64,000 bases of DNA from Gammaproteobacteria bacterium (GTDB lineage Bacteria; Pseudomonadota; Gammaproteobacteria; UBA6429; Thiohalophilaceae), in NCBI GenBank assembly GCA_016194635.1, contig JACQBC010000030.1, positions 124,001 through 188,000 on the forward strand, read 5' to 3'. The notes under the pieces were generated by a model. That model saw only the letters and a list, made by a program, of their open reading frames with translations, did not search any database and was not told where the DNA came from. The position numbers and the translations under genes are program-made. Position 1 is the first letter of the stretch. The number at the start of each line of letters is the position of its first letter. This document shows positions 1-8,924 of the stretch, in pieces.

Positions 1-65
1 AAGACGGTAAATGCGGTGAAGGCAAGTGCGGTGGCGACAAGAAAGAAGGCGACACCAAGAAATAA
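1..65 (+). CDS. C-terminal tail of an HvfA/bufferin-like Cys-rich peptide precursor (partial)
   Basis: Only the last 20 codons are in the window, in the frame beginning at position 3 and stopping at TAA 63-65. They read as a Gly/Lys/Asp-rich tail with two KCG units (GKCGEGKCGG) and a charged end (DTKK). Repeated EGKCG units are the hallmark of HvfA/bufferin-type precursors, whose cysteines are modified by DUF692 (MNIO) enzymes and which are linked to copper handling. A DoxX gene follows 118 bp downstream, and DoxX genes are a usual member of such operons. The precursor body and any DUF692/DUF2063 genes would lie left of the window, so the assignment rests on a short motif plus context. Confidence 0.6.
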   Translation, partial: DGKCGEGKCGGDKKEGDTKK

Positions 66-112
66 ACCGGTTAGGTTCAGCGGTGAAACATTACCGCAGC
101 TCCTGTTCCACC

Positions 113-143
113 ACAACGGCGGATCATATCCGCCGTTGTTTTT
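113..143 (+). terminator. Rho-independent terminator after the Cys-rich peptide gene
   Basis: Perfect 11-bp stem (113-123 with 129-139), 5-nt loop, then a run of T. It ends transcripts of the peptide gene before the DoxX gene, so DoxX either has its own promoter or is reached by read-through. Confidence 0.9.
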
Positions 144-182
144 CACCTAGCTTTAAAAATCGTTTGAATATGTGGATAAACG

Positions 183-653
183 ATGAAGACTTTATTCGCC
201 CGCACCTATAACCTAGTATTTAGCCCATTAAACTCCCTCGGCCATTATCTTCCAGCCGCGGGACTACGCCTGCTGCTTGCTTATGAATTTTGGGAATCCG
301 GGATAGAAAAACTTCACGGAACTAACTGGTTTGGTGATATCTATGACAAGTTTCCGTTTCCATTGAATCTGCTATCAACAGACCTGAATTGGTTCTTGGC
401 CACCTGGTCAGAACTACTCGGCGCGACCGCTCTAGTACTTGGTCTGGCCACGCGTTTTTCTAGCATCACCTTGATTTTTGTTACCGTTATCGCCTGGATT
501 ACCAGCCATCCCGGTGGTTATTCGATTTCAAACGGTGGTTACAAATTACCCCTCATCTATGTAGTCATGCTCTTGCCCTTGCTGTTTTGTGGGCCGGGCA
601 AGTTGAGTCTGGATCACCTTATCAGCCGCAAATATAACCGGGAGAAACACTGA
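183..653 (+). CDS. DoxX family integral membrane protein
   Basis: A 156-residue protein with four hydrophobic segments (about residues 22-40, 72-92, 94-110 and 122-138), the size and layout of DoxX proteins. The first helix is followed by a WESGIEKL stretch matching the family's conserved FxxxGxxKL region. DoxX proteins occur with DUF692/DUF2063 genes and Cys-rich precursors in HvfABCD/bufferin operons, which fits the peptide tail just upstream, although a strong terminator separates the two. The exact biochemical role of DoxX in these loci is not settled. The gene is convergent with argG, 24 bp apart. The ATG at 183 lacks a strong ribosome site. Confidence 0.85.
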   Translation: MKTLFARTYNLVFSPLNSLGHYLPAAGLRLLLAYEFWESGIEKLHGTNWFGDIYDKFPFPLNLLSTDLNWFLATWSELLGATALVLGLATRFSSITLIFVTVIAWITSHPGGYSISNGGYKLPLIYVVMLLPLLFCGPGKLSLDHLISRKYNREKH

Positions 654-677
654 ATAATGGCTTCGGATTTAACCGCG

Positions 678-1889
678 CTAACGGTGTTTGTGTTTAGCAG
701 CGATGCGCATCCGCAAGGCATTGAGTTTAATAAACCCTTCCGCGTCTTTTTGGTTATAAGCGCCGGCATCGTCTTCAAAGGTCGCGATACTGGCATCGAA
801 TAAACTGTCGGTTGTGGACTTACGGCCAGTCACGATCACATTGCCTTTGTATAATTTCAATCGCACCAGACCATTAACCGTGACCTGGGAAGCATCGATC
901 ATGGCTTGCAGCATCTTACGCTCCGGCGACCACCAATAACCGTTGTAGATTAGACTGGCGTAACGCGGCATGAGATCATCTTTGAGATGCGCGACTTCAC
1001 GGTCCAAGGTAAGGGATTCTATCGCCCGATGCGCCTTAAGCAATACCGTACCCCCCGGGGTTTCATACGCACCACGCGATTTCATCCCGACATATCGGTT
1101 TTCAACGATATCAGCACGGCCAATGGCATTCGCGCCGGCCACTTGATTCAAGTGGGCCAGCACTTGCGCCGGGCTTAAACGTTTGCCGTCGATGGCTACC
1201 GCATCACCTTTTTCATAGGTCAGTTCGATAATCGTGGGCATGTCCGGCGCCTCTTCAACCGCGACACTCCACCGCCACATATCCGCTTCGGGTTCGAGCC
1301 AAGGATCTTCTAACACCCCGCCTTCATAAGAGATATGCAGTAAATTCGCATCCATCGAGTAAGGAGACTTATTGCCTTTTTTAAAGTCGATGGCAATGCC
1401 ATGGGTTTGCGCATACTGCATGAGTTTTTCACGCGAGGTCAGATCCCATAAACGCCAAGGAGCGATGATTTTCACATCCGGCATTAACGCATAGGCCCCC
1501 AGCTCAAACCGTACTTGGTCATTACCTTTGCCGGTTGCACCGTGGGAAATAGCATCGGCCCCAGTCAGCTTGGCGATTTCCACCAAACGCTTGGCAATCA
1601 ACGGCCGCGCAATCGAGGTCCCCAACAAGTATTCACCTTCGTAAATCGTGTTGGCGCGCAACATCGGAAACACGAAATCACCCACGAACTCTTCTTTGAG
1701 GTCTTCTATATATATTTCTTTGACGCCCATCTTCTGGGCCTTGAGGCGGGCCGGTTCAAGCTCTTCGCCTTGTCCGATATCGGCGGTAAAGGTCACCACT
1801 TCACAATGGTAGGTTTGTTCTAGCCATTTTAAGATGATTGAAGTATCCAAACCACCAGAATAAGCCAATACGACTTTGTTCACCGCCAT
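678..1889 (-). CDS. argG: Argininosuccinate synthase
   Basis: Condenses citrulline and aspartate with ATP to argininosuccinate, the penultimate step of arginine synthesis. The N-terminal ATP pyrophosphatase P-loop (AYSGGLDTS) is intact, and the 403-residue length matches the common bacterial ArgG class. The start is placed at ATG 1889. An in-frame GTG nine bases upstream is rejected because it lies in the Shine-Dalgarno GGAGG itself (complement of 1898-1902). It is the last gene of a minus-strand run after the MotY-like gene (47-bp gap from the annotated end) and is separate from argD-argF at 24-26 kb. The C terminus ends in basic residues. Confidence 0.97.
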   Translation of the reverse strand: MAVNKVVLAYSGGLDTSIILKWLEQTYHCEVVTFTADIGQGEELEPARLKAQKMGVKEIYIEDLKEEFVGDFVFPMLRANTIYEGEYLLGTSIARPLIAKRLVEIAKLTGADAISHGATGKGNDQVRFELGAYALMPDVKIIAPWRLWDLTSREKLMQYAQTHGIAIDFKKGNKSPYSMDANLLHISYEGGVLEDPWLEPEADMWRWSVAVEEAPDMPTIIELTYEKGDAVAIDGKRLSPAQVLAHLNQVAGANAIGRADIVENRYVGMKSRGAYETPGGTVLLKAHRAIESLTLDREVAHLKDDLMPRYASLIYNGYWWSPERKMLQAMIDASQVTVNGLVRLKLYKGNVIVTGRKSTTDSLFDASIATFEDDAGAYNQKDAEGFIKLNALRMRIAAKHKHR

Positions 1890-1945
1890 AAGCCACACCT
1901 CCGAAGTTAACTCGAAAATATCAGGCGCGTATTATAACGGAAAAA

Positions 1946-3082
1946 CTAACCCTTTGGTTTTTTGTCACGGTGCAAAACAACCTGTACCTGATCGGATTTT
2001 ATCCCCAGCTGTTCTAACTTGGATTTTTGTTTGGTGTGGATTGTTATTTTAATCCGATCCTCGTCGATGCCCTTATGCAACAGGTAATCACGCACACTGC
2101 GGGCACGGCGTGTCGCTAAGCGGTAATTGTATTGCACCAATTCCTTGGTCTGAGAATACAATTCAATGTCGATCGATGAAATACTGGCGTCGGATTTGAG
2201 CACTTCGAGCACCGCTTCAAGTTGCTGGTTGGCTTGTTTTCCCAATTTAGAACTGTCGGTATTAAACTGCAACACACTTACATGTACTTGCTCAATGTCG
2301 TAACGCAATAACTGGGCACGGCAGGTATCAAATCCCTGCAACCCAGGGTTAAAATTTAACGCCGATAAAGTGATCTTCACATCGTCCTGACCCGCGCCAG
2401 CATCGTAAAATTGCAAGCTGGGTAACATTCCGGTTTTTAATTCCTCTAGCATGCGTTGTGCCCATGACGCCGAGGCCGTTAGGGTATTTTCTTCGGCTTC
2501 TAATTCAATTTCACCCAACTGGGTGGCATGGGTGTAATGCGACCATAACGGCGACTCAATGCTCAGCAAGGCCGTGCCACTGCCCAGCGGCGGATTATTC
2601 ACGTGCAATAGAAATTCTAAAGGTTGCCCCGTGCCCTGATGAAATTCGGCATAACCCAGATTGGGCAGCGGTTGCCGCAAGCTACACAAGACCTTGCTGG
2701 TCTGCACCTGCCAACCGCCCCCGTAACGGTTGTCGATGTACTGTACAGCGCCTTGTTTGAGCATGTTGGTAATCGACACGGGACCCTGCTGTAAAGGTAA
2801 CAGGACCTCGGCGCCGATCGGCGCTGATAAATTAGTGCTGGCCTTAGTCAGGGATGAGGAATCGTATTTTGCGTCCGGCGTGAGGGCGGGGCGGGGGGAG
2901 GGAGCTGGGACAGAAATAGGCGTTGGGTTGGCCGCTTCAGCACCGGCCGGCGCAGTAACAGGCTTAGGCGTATTGGCCGCAGGCCCTGCGACTTCACCAA
3001 AACGCGGGGCGGAGGCCAAAACCGGAACTGCCAGGACACCCAGCAGCAAGAACCCCAATCGATTGGCGGACAGGCACATCAT
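1946..3082 (-). CDS. MotY-like OmpA-family protein
   Basis: A 378-residue exported protein: signal peptide to about residue 25, a Pro/Ala-rich low-complexity stretch (about 30-75), a beta-rich region with the phrase CSLRQPLPNLGYAEF (about 130-145), and a C-terminal OmpA-like peptidoglycan-binding domain (about 260-375) with the typical RLATRRARSVRDYL helix. The middle region resembles the N-terminal domain of MotY, the T-ring protein of sodium-driven flagellar motors in Vibrio and Pseudomonas. No flagellar gene is visible here. It lies 41 bp downstream of the E2-E3 gene on the same strand and may be co-transcribed with the pdh genes. A general OmpA-like envelope protein is the alternative. 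Confidence 0.7.
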   Translation of the reverse strand: MMCLSANRLGFLLLGVLAVPVLASAPRFGEVAGPAANTPKPVTAPAGAEAANPTPISVPAPSPRPALTPDAKYDSSSLTKASTNLSAPIGAEVLLPLQQGPVSITNMLKQGAVQYIDNRYGGGWQVQTSKVLCSLRQPLPNLGYAEFHQGTGQPLEFLLHVNNPPLGSGTALLSIESPLWSHYTHATQLGEIELEAEENTLTASASWAQRMLEELKTGMLPSLQFYDAGAGQDDVKITLSALNFNPGLQGFDTCRAQLLRYDIEQVHVSVLQFNTDSSKLGKQANQQLEAVLEVLKSDASISSIDIELYSQTKELVQYNYRLATRRARSVRDYLLHKGIDEDRIKITIHTKQKSKLEQLGIKSDQVQVVLHRDKKPKG

Positions 3083-3123
3083 GCCTGGCTAAAAGCAATA
3101 TCGATGCCAAGGCAACGACGGGA

Positions 3124-6100
3124 TTACTTCTTTTTGGCGGTACGGCGGATCCGCGCGGCCAAGCGGCGGGCGAGATCACCAAACAATTCAGTCTGGGTAG
3201 GATGGGGGTGGATCGCCCTGCCCACCTGCTCCAAGGTCATATTGCCGGTCACCATCATCACGGCTTCACCGATCAGGGTGTCGGCATGGTCGGCGAGGAA
3301 ATGCACCCCTAGAACCCGTTGCGTGGCTTTGTCAGCGACCAATTTGATGAGCCCCTGGGTTTCATTAGTCATCATCGCCTTGGCATCGATCGCCAGTGGA
3401 ACCTTGATCTCGACGGCGTCAATGCCCTTGGCCTTGGCCTGTTCCACCGATAATCCGACAAACGCCGCTTGGGGACGGGTAAAGATCACCCCGCTGTCCT
3501 TGTCCTGGTTATAGGTATGGGCTATACCGCCGAGATTAGCCGCGGCAACCCGGCCTTGTTGACCGGCGGTATGCGCGAGCATGTAGCCGCCGATCACATC
3601 GCCCACGGCATAGATATGGGGTACCGACGTCCGGCAATGATTGTCCGCTTTGATGACACCTTTTTCCGTCACCACCCCCGCCTTGTCCAGGTGGAGAGGT
3701 TCCAGTTGCGGGCGTTTGCCCGTGGCCATGATGACATAGTCACAGGCGAAGGTCTTGGCCTTGCCTTGTGCATCGGTGTACACCAGTTTCATCAACCCCG
3801 GTTTGCCCCTGATCTCGGTAATTTTTACCGAGGTTTCGACCGATAGGTGTGGATCTGCATCCAAGATCGCCGCAAGCTGGGTGGCCACTTCGGTTTCTAC
3901 TTCCGCCAAGATGCGGTCCTTCACTTCCAGCAGCAAGACCTTGCTGCCGAAGTCCTGGAAGATCTGCGCCATTTCCACCCCAATGGCGCCGCCACCGATG
4001 ACGCCAATCTTGGCCGGCACATTCTGCAGCGACCAGACCGTATCCGAGGTCAACACGCCGCCGGATTTCAATCCCGCATCGGCGCCTTTAATCGGGGGAA
4101 TAAACGGCGGCGCGCCGGTGGCGATTACCGCCGCGCCAAAGCGGATGTTTTTTACTTTGGCGGCCGTTGTGGATTGCTTCGCGGGGCTGCCGGTAGTCGC
4201 GGCGGGAATAAAACGCGTGTACGGGTCGATCTTGCCTATATCGAGTATTGCAACGCTGTGGGCATCCACAAACTGCGCAAATCCTTGCAACACCTCGATA
4301 CGCACGCCTTTATCGGTTTTTAACGCCATCTCGCCGCGCGTTGTTAACACCTTGCGCCGAGTCTTATCCAATTTAGCCCAATTCAACTTCGGCTTGGTGG
4401 TACCTTCGATCCCCAAATGTTCATCGTGGGCGCGATCACGGATCCGATCCGCCGCTGCACGCCATGCCTTCGATGGGATACACCCACGCCATAGGCATTC
4501 GCCGCCAGGAAACGGCGCATCGTTGATCATGGCCACCTTGAAACCATGCTCCATCAAATCACGCGCGCAATCTTCACCCCCAGGACCACCACCAATAACC
4601 ACCACGTCGTAATCGTATTGGCCTTTTTTTAATTCGACCTCAGGGGATGCTTTGAGGGCAAGGTTTACAGCCGAGGCCGAGCCGTCGAGCCAGGTGGGAT
4701 TTTCTACAAACGATTTAAACACATTCAAAAATTTGGCCGCGTCCGCCCCGTTAACGATACGGTGATCCGCGGTCATGGTCACGGGCATCCCGTACGCCCC
4801 CGAGGTCGATATCGCAAAAATCGCTGAAGTCCCCGGCGATGGAATCGCATCAAAATACGCCACCCCCAACATCCCCATATTCGAGATGGTGAAGGTTGGA
4901 TTGGAATATTCATTGGGCTTTAGGCGGCGCAAGCGCGCGCGATTCACCAAGTCTCGCCAATTGTCATTCAATTCAGTCAGCGAACGGTTCATTACATCGC
5001 GCAACACCGGCACTACCAGTCCCATACCCTCGGTCTCAACGGCCAAACCCACGTCGATTTGCGGGCGTTCGATAATACGATCCTCGTGTTGATAGACCGC
5101 GTTGACCTTGGGATATTTCTGGATCGCCCTCGCCGCGGCCTTGGCGAGGGTGACGGTAAGGGAAAACCCCTTGGCCTTGGAGGCGGCCTGTAGGGCCGTT
5201 GGATCGATATTCACCGTCACCCGGAACAAGGGCATCGACAAGGAAAATTCCATATTGTGCGCCACGGCTTTTTCCATGTTGTCCATGGGTCGGCCTTCAC
5301 CGGGGACTTGATAGATGCGACGGGTCGAGGCGGCTTGTACATGACTGTTGAGTACATCCGCGGCGATAATCACCCCGCCCGGACCGCTGCCTTGGGTAAG
5401 GCTATTCAGATCAATACCGTGCGCGCCGGCCAGTTGCCGCGCATACGGCGTGGCCTTGATGCGGATAGGACGCGGCGCGGGTGTGGCTCCGTGCGGTTGC
5501 GCGGGGATGCGGGTTTTTGGTTTAGCCGTACCCGACGGCTCGGCCTTGAGTGGTACAACGGTTTCGACAGCCTTGGTGGGTAATGCCGAGATTTTCTCGG
5601 AGGTAACCACCGCGCTTGCGGTCGGAACGATATACGCAATAGCCTCCCCCACCGCCACAACGCTGTTCACGGCGGCGATCGGCCCGGAAAGGAATCCATC
5701 CCGAAAGATCTCCACATCCATGATGGCCTTATCGGTTTCAACCTGCGCGACGATATCACCGCGTTTGAGTTCTTCACCAATATTTTTATTCCAACTCACC
5801 AATAACCCTTCGGTCATGGTATCGGATAATTGCGGCATTTTGATCGGGTGTGTGTCTTTGGGAAGGGCCACACTTTGCGCGGCTTCAGCCGTGGGGGTTA
5901 CAGCGGTCGTCGTCGAGGTTACTGGGGTTGCATCACTGTTGTGTACAACCTCATGCGTGGTTGCTACTAAATATCCGATCGCATCGCCCACCAGCACCAC
6001 TGAATTGACCGCGCTTAGTGGACCGGACAAATAACCTTCGCGAAACACCTCCACGTCCATGATCGCCTTGTCGGTTTCAACCGTTGCCACGATCATGCCA

Positions 6101-6201
6101 CGCTCGATGAAATCACCGATATTTTTTTCCCAGCTCACCAGGGTCCCTTCGGTCATGGTGTCAGACAACTGCGGCATTTTGATACTATACGGATCGGCCA
6201 T
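3124..6201 (-). CDS. Fused pyruvate dehydrogenase E2-E3 (dihydrolipoamide acetyltransferase / dihydrolipoamide dehydrogenase)
   Basis: A 1025-residue single reading frame. Lipoyl domains lie at about 5-80 and 118-193, both with ETDKAIMDVE (lipoylated Lys 45 and Lys 158). A peripheral subunit-binding domain is at about 248-284 and the acetyltransferase catalytic domain at about 305-515. A complete flavin disulfide reductase follows at 530-1022, with FAD motif GGGPGG near 537, redox pair C569/C574 in GGECLWRGCIPSK, NAD motif GGGAIG near 736, and dimer-interface motif HPHPTQTE at 998-1005. The transferase motif reads DHRIVNG: His 480 is present but the usual Asp is Asn 484. It follows pdhA and pdhB by 67 bp, so one operon supplies all PDH activities. 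Full E2-E3 fusion is uncommon; E2 and E3 are usually separate chains. Confidence 0.95.
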   Translation of the reverse strand: MADPYSIKMPQLSDTMTEGTLVSWEKNIGDFIERGMIVATVETDKAIMDVEVFREGYLSGPLSAVNSVVLVGDAIGYLVATTHEVVHNSDATPVTSTTTAVTPTAEAAQSVALPKDTHPIKMPQLSDTMTEGLLVSWNKNIGEELKRGDIVAQVETDKAIMDVEIFRDGFLSGPIAAVNSVVAVGEAIAYIVPTASAVVTSEKISALPTKAVETVVPLKAEPSGTAKPKTRIPAQPHGATPAPRPIRIKATPYARQLAGAHGIDLNSLTQGSGPGGVIIAADVLNSHVQAASTRRIYQVPGEGRPMDNMEKAVAHNMEFSLSMPLFRVTVNIDPTALQAASKAKGFSLTVTLAKAAARAIQKYPKVNAVYQHEDRIIERPQIDVGLAVETEGMGLVVPVLRDVMNRSLTELNDNWRDLVNRARLRRLKPNEYSNPTFTISNMGMLGVAYFDAIPSPGTSAIFAISTSGAYGMPVTMTADHRIVNGADAAKFLNVFKSFVENPTWLDGSASAVNLALKASPEVELKKGQYDYDVVVIGGGPGGEDCARDLMEHGFKVAMINDAPFPGGECLWRGCIPSKAWRAAADRIRDRAHDEHLGIEGTTKPKLNWAKLDKTRRKVLTTRGEMALKTDKGVRIEVLQGFAQFVDAHSVAILDIGKIDPYTRFIPAATTGSPAKQSTTAAKVKNIRFGAAVIATGAPPFIPPIKGADAGLKSGGVLTSDTVWSLQNVPAKIGVIGGGAIGVEMAQIFQDFGSKVLLLEVKDRILAEVETEVATQLAAILDADPHLSVETSVKITEIRGKPGLMKLVYTDAQGKAKTFACDYVIMATGKRPQLEPLHLDKAGVVTEKGVIKADNHCRTSVPHIYAVGDVIGGYMLAHTAGQQGRVAAANLGGIAHTYNQDKDSGVIFTRPQAAFVGLSVEQAKAKGIDAVEIKVPLAIDAKAMMTNETQGLIKLVADKATQRVLGVHFLADHADTLIGEAVMMVTGNMTLEQVGRAIHPHPTQTELFGDLARRLAARIRRTAKKK

Positions 6202-6239
6202 AAAACTTCCTATTCGAGCAGTGGTAGGTCGGCTTTATA

Positions 6240-6258
6240 CCTCTCCCTCTGGGAGAGG
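6240..6258. repeat. Short intergenic palindrome of the CCTCTCCC/GGGAGAGG class
   Basis: An 8-bp perfect inverted repeat with a TCT loop in the 67-bp gap between pdhB and the E2-E3 gene. A related sequence lies at 61597-61640. Similar CT/GA-rich palindromes are common between genes in gammaproteobacteria. Here it could fold in the pdh mRNA and tune expression or stability of the E2-E3 part. Confidence 0.55.
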
Positions 6259-6268
6259 GCGAACTGAA

Positions 6269-7249
6269 TTAAATTTTACCCAGTACTTTCAAAGCGCCTT
6301 GATAGACGTCATCTGCGCTGGGAATGGCGGCTTTTTCCAGATGGGCGTTATACGGCACCGGTACATCGGCGGCATGAATCCGCACCGGCTGAGAATCCAA
6401 CGCAAAGAAACAATCTTCGATGATGCCGGTAATAATTTCCGCGCCCACGCCCACCGGCGCTTCGTCTTCCTCGGCCACCACCACCCGATGGGTTTTTTCG
6501 ATCGAACGGCGGATGGTTTCGCGATCAATGGGTTTTAGGGCACGCAGGTCCAACACTTCAGCACTGACTCCGTCTTTTTCGAGGCGTTGGGCGGCTTCCA
6601 AACACAAATGCACACTGAAGTTGTAACCGATCAAGGTAATGTCTTCGCCCTTACGCACGATCTCGGCACCTTCCAGCGGCCGGAAGAATTCACCCTCGGG
6701 CACGTCTTCTTTGAGGTTGTACATCCGTTCGTGTTCAATGATCACCACCGGATCATTGCAACGCACCGCCGACTTCAGCATGCCGTAGGCATCAATCGGT
6801 CCACGCGGCGTCACCACCCGTAATCCCGATGTGCTCATGAACATCCGCGCCAGGCGTGCCGAGTGTTGCGCGGCCAATTGATGGGCGGTGCCCCCGGGGG
6901 TGCGAATGACTAATGGACAATGCACCCGTCCACCCGACATATAACGGATCTTGGCCGCCGCGTTAACAATCGTGTCCAAGGCCAACAAGGCAAAATTGAT
7001 CGACATGATTTCGATAATCGGCCGCATCCCCACCATCGAAGCTCCTATGCCTATGCCGGTATAGGAATTTTCCGAGATCGGTGTGTCGATCACCCGTTCG
7101 GCGCCGTATTTATCGTATAAACCGGAGGTGGCCTTGTAGGTCCCCCCCGCCACACCGATGTCTTCACCCATCGCGATGACCAGCGGATCATTTGCCATTT
7201 CTTCATCGTGAGCACGTCGAATAGCTTCCCAATAAGCGAGCACGGCCAT
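6269..7249 (-). CDS. pdhB: Pyruvate dehydrogenase E1 component, beta subunit
   Basis: A 326-residue E1-beta of the alpha2beta2 type, the usual length. It has the transketolase-type pyrimidine-binding domain (MGEDIGVAGGTYKAT near 28, TPISENSYTGIGIGASM near 56) and a C-terminal transketolase domain (VLDLRALKPID near 235, EEDEAPVGVG near 258). With pdhA it decarboxylates pyruvate and transfers the acetyl group to the lipoyl domains of the E2-E3 protein. It lies 10 bp after pdhA on the minus strand. Confidence 0.95.
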   Translation of the reverse strand: MAVLAYWEAIRRAHDEEMANDPLVIAMGEDIGVAGGTYKATSGLYDKYGAERVIDTPISENSYTGIGIGASMVGMRPIIEIMSINFALLALDTIVNAAAKIRYMSGGRVHCPLVIRTPGGTAHQLAAQHSARLARMFMSTSGLRVVTPRGPIDAYGMLKSAVRCNDPVVIIEHERMYNLKEDVPEGEFFRPLEGAEIVRKGEDITLIGYNFSVHLCLEAAQRLEKDGVSAEVLDLRALKPIDRETIRRSIEKTHRVVVAEEDEAPVGVGAEIITGIIEDCFFALDSQPVRIHAADVPVPYNAHLEKAAIPSADDVYQGALKVLGKI

Positions 7250-7259
7250 AACTTACCTC

Positions 7260-8276
7260 TTAGTATTTATTCTGCAGGGGGCCGATCCAACGCGGGTTCG
7301 GATTATCGTCGAGTACATACTTGGTGAGCTCCGCAACACTGGGTTCGGGGCTCTGCTCGGCAAACTTGATGATGTCAGTTTCGATCTCGTGTTGGATCTC
7401 GTCCTGCATCTTTTTGATATCGGCCTCGGTGACAATACCAGCCTTGATCAAGCGCGCTTTAAAAATATTGATGGGATCGCGTTTCTCCCATTCAGCCTCT
7501 TCTTCCTTAGTACGATACCCTTTAGCATCCGACATCGAGTGACCGCGGAATCGGTAGGTGATAAATTCGATAAAATACGGTTTCTGTTCATTACGCACAT
7601 AATCGACGGCGTCCTTGGCGGCTTTCATCACCACCTCGATATCCATACCGTCATGTTGACTGGCCTTGATGTTATAGCCACAAACGCGTTTGTACTGATC
7701 GCGTACCGCCGTGGAGCGATCGATATGGGTACCGATCGCATACATGTTGTTTTCGCACACGAACAACACCGGTAAATTCCACACCGAGGCCATGTTCATG
7801 GTCTCATGAAAGGTACCTTGATTATTCGCGCCGTCACCTAAAAAACAAATGGCGATTTGTCCGGATTTTTTATGCTTGGCGCCCAAGGCTAAACCCGCTG
7901 CCAACGGGAAGGGCTGCCCCACCAGGGCATAGCCCCCCATAAAATTCGCGGTTGGATCGAAAATATGCATCGAGCCGCCACGGCCGCGCGATGACCCGGT
8001 TTCCTTGCCATACAATTCCGCCATCACTTCACGCGGCGGGGTACCGGATTTGATCGCATGAATATGGTCACGATAACCGGTAATGACGTAATCGGCCTTG
8101 TCCCCACCCCCGGTTTTAGCCATTTCCAACACCCCGGTAGCCACCGCTTCTTGCCCTGAATAAAGATGTAAGAATCCGCCAATCTTGCGCTCCATATACG
8201 CCTCAAAACAACGATCTTCAAAGCGGCGATAGAACAGCATTTCACGCAACAGGCGTTTCTTATCTGCATCAGTCAT
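7260..8276 (-). CDS. pdhA: Pyruvate dehydrogenase E1 component, alpha subunit
   Basis: A 338-residue E1-alpha with the thiamine pyrophosphate motif GDGANNQG ending in NN (about residues 146-176). The phosphorylation-loop region YRFRGHSMSDAKGYRTKEE is of the mitochondrial/cyanobacterial heterotetrameric type, unlike the single-chain AceE of enterobacteria. First gene of pdhA-pdhB-E2E3. The 216-bp gap to the divergent gene at 8493 must hold its promoter; I found no convincing -35/-10 pair there. Confidence 0.95.
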   Translation of the reverse strand: MTDADKKRLLREMLFYRRFEDRCFEAYMERKIGGFLHLYSGQEAVATGVLEMAKTGGGDKADYVITGYRDHIHAIKSGTPPREVMAELYGKETGSSRGRGGSMHIFDPTANFMGGYALVGQPFPLAAGLALGAKHKKSGQIAICFLGDGANNQGTFHETMNMASVWNLPVLFVCENNMYAIGTHIDRSTAVRDQYKRVCGYNIKASQHDGMDIEVVMKAAKDAVDYVRNEQKPYFIEFITYRFRGHSMSDAKGYRTKEEEAEWEKRDPINIFKARLIKAGIVTEADIKKMQDEIQHEIETDIIKFAEQSPEPSVAELTKYVLDDNPNPRWIGPLQNKY

Positions 8277-8492
8277 GTTGAACCCTTAATGTTGTGGGGC
8301 AAAAATCGGTCTGGCCAAATAACGGCCACGGCCTGGATAAAGGCGCGTATGATCGACTTTTTTTTATGGAAAATCAAGGAATTCCCCGTTGGGTAACTTC
8401 TCGAGTCAGATAAAATACCCATTAAAACAAACGTTTGCCAAAGACATGGGCTATGCTGCAATCAGCTTAACGTAACGGACAGATTATTCACC

Positions 8493-8909
8493 ATGATCCT
8501 AAACAGTGCAGACGCCACACCCCAGCACATTATTCAGCACTGGATTGAAGCCATGACCCGCTCGATCAACGAACGCGACCTGGATGTTCATATGCGTCTG
8601 GTGTCACCCAAGGTGCAGGTCTACGGCATGCCCAGCAAGGCAGTAATCAATTACAATGAATGGCGCGAACGCCGTCAGGGCGACTTCTCCGGCGGGGAAT
8701 TGCTATCCATTCGTTACGATATACAGCGAATAATCACCATGATGCCACGCCGGCTTTGTTTTGCGGCGCGCGAAAACTTGCTGAATACCACCGGCAAACT
8801 CATTATGCTGGATAAAAGCATTATCCTCGAAAAAGAAGCCGATAATATCTGGCGTGTCGTGGAAGAATCCATTAAAGACTGGAAGATTAAACAATACGCT
8901 GTGGTATAA
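8493..8909 (+). CDS. Conserved hypothetical protein, NTF2/SnoaL-like fold suspected
   Basis: A 138-residue soluble protein without signal or membrane segment. It starts with an amphipathic helix (QHIIQHWIEAMTRSINERDLD) and ends in beta-strand-like stretches (NIWRVVEESIKDWKI). Helical start plus strands ending in a W-R-V-x-E element resembles NTF2/SnoaL-like proteins, but no catalytic signature identifies a function. It is divergent from pdhA and 15 bp upstream of fumC, probably in the same transcript. Confidence 0.55.
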   Translation: MILNSADATPQHIIQHWIEAMTRSINERDLDVHMRLVSPKVQVYGMPSKAVINYNEWRERRQGDFSGGELLSIRYDIQRIITMMPRRLCFAARENLLNTTGKLIMLDKSIILEKEADNIWRVVEESIKDWKIKQYAVV

Positions 8910-8924
8910 CCAAGGAATACACCA

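Noticed and set aside
3104-6034. Long open frames on the plus strand opposite the E2-E3 gene
   Set aside because: They are antisense shadows of a GC-rich coding region with no ribosome sites and no family motifs.
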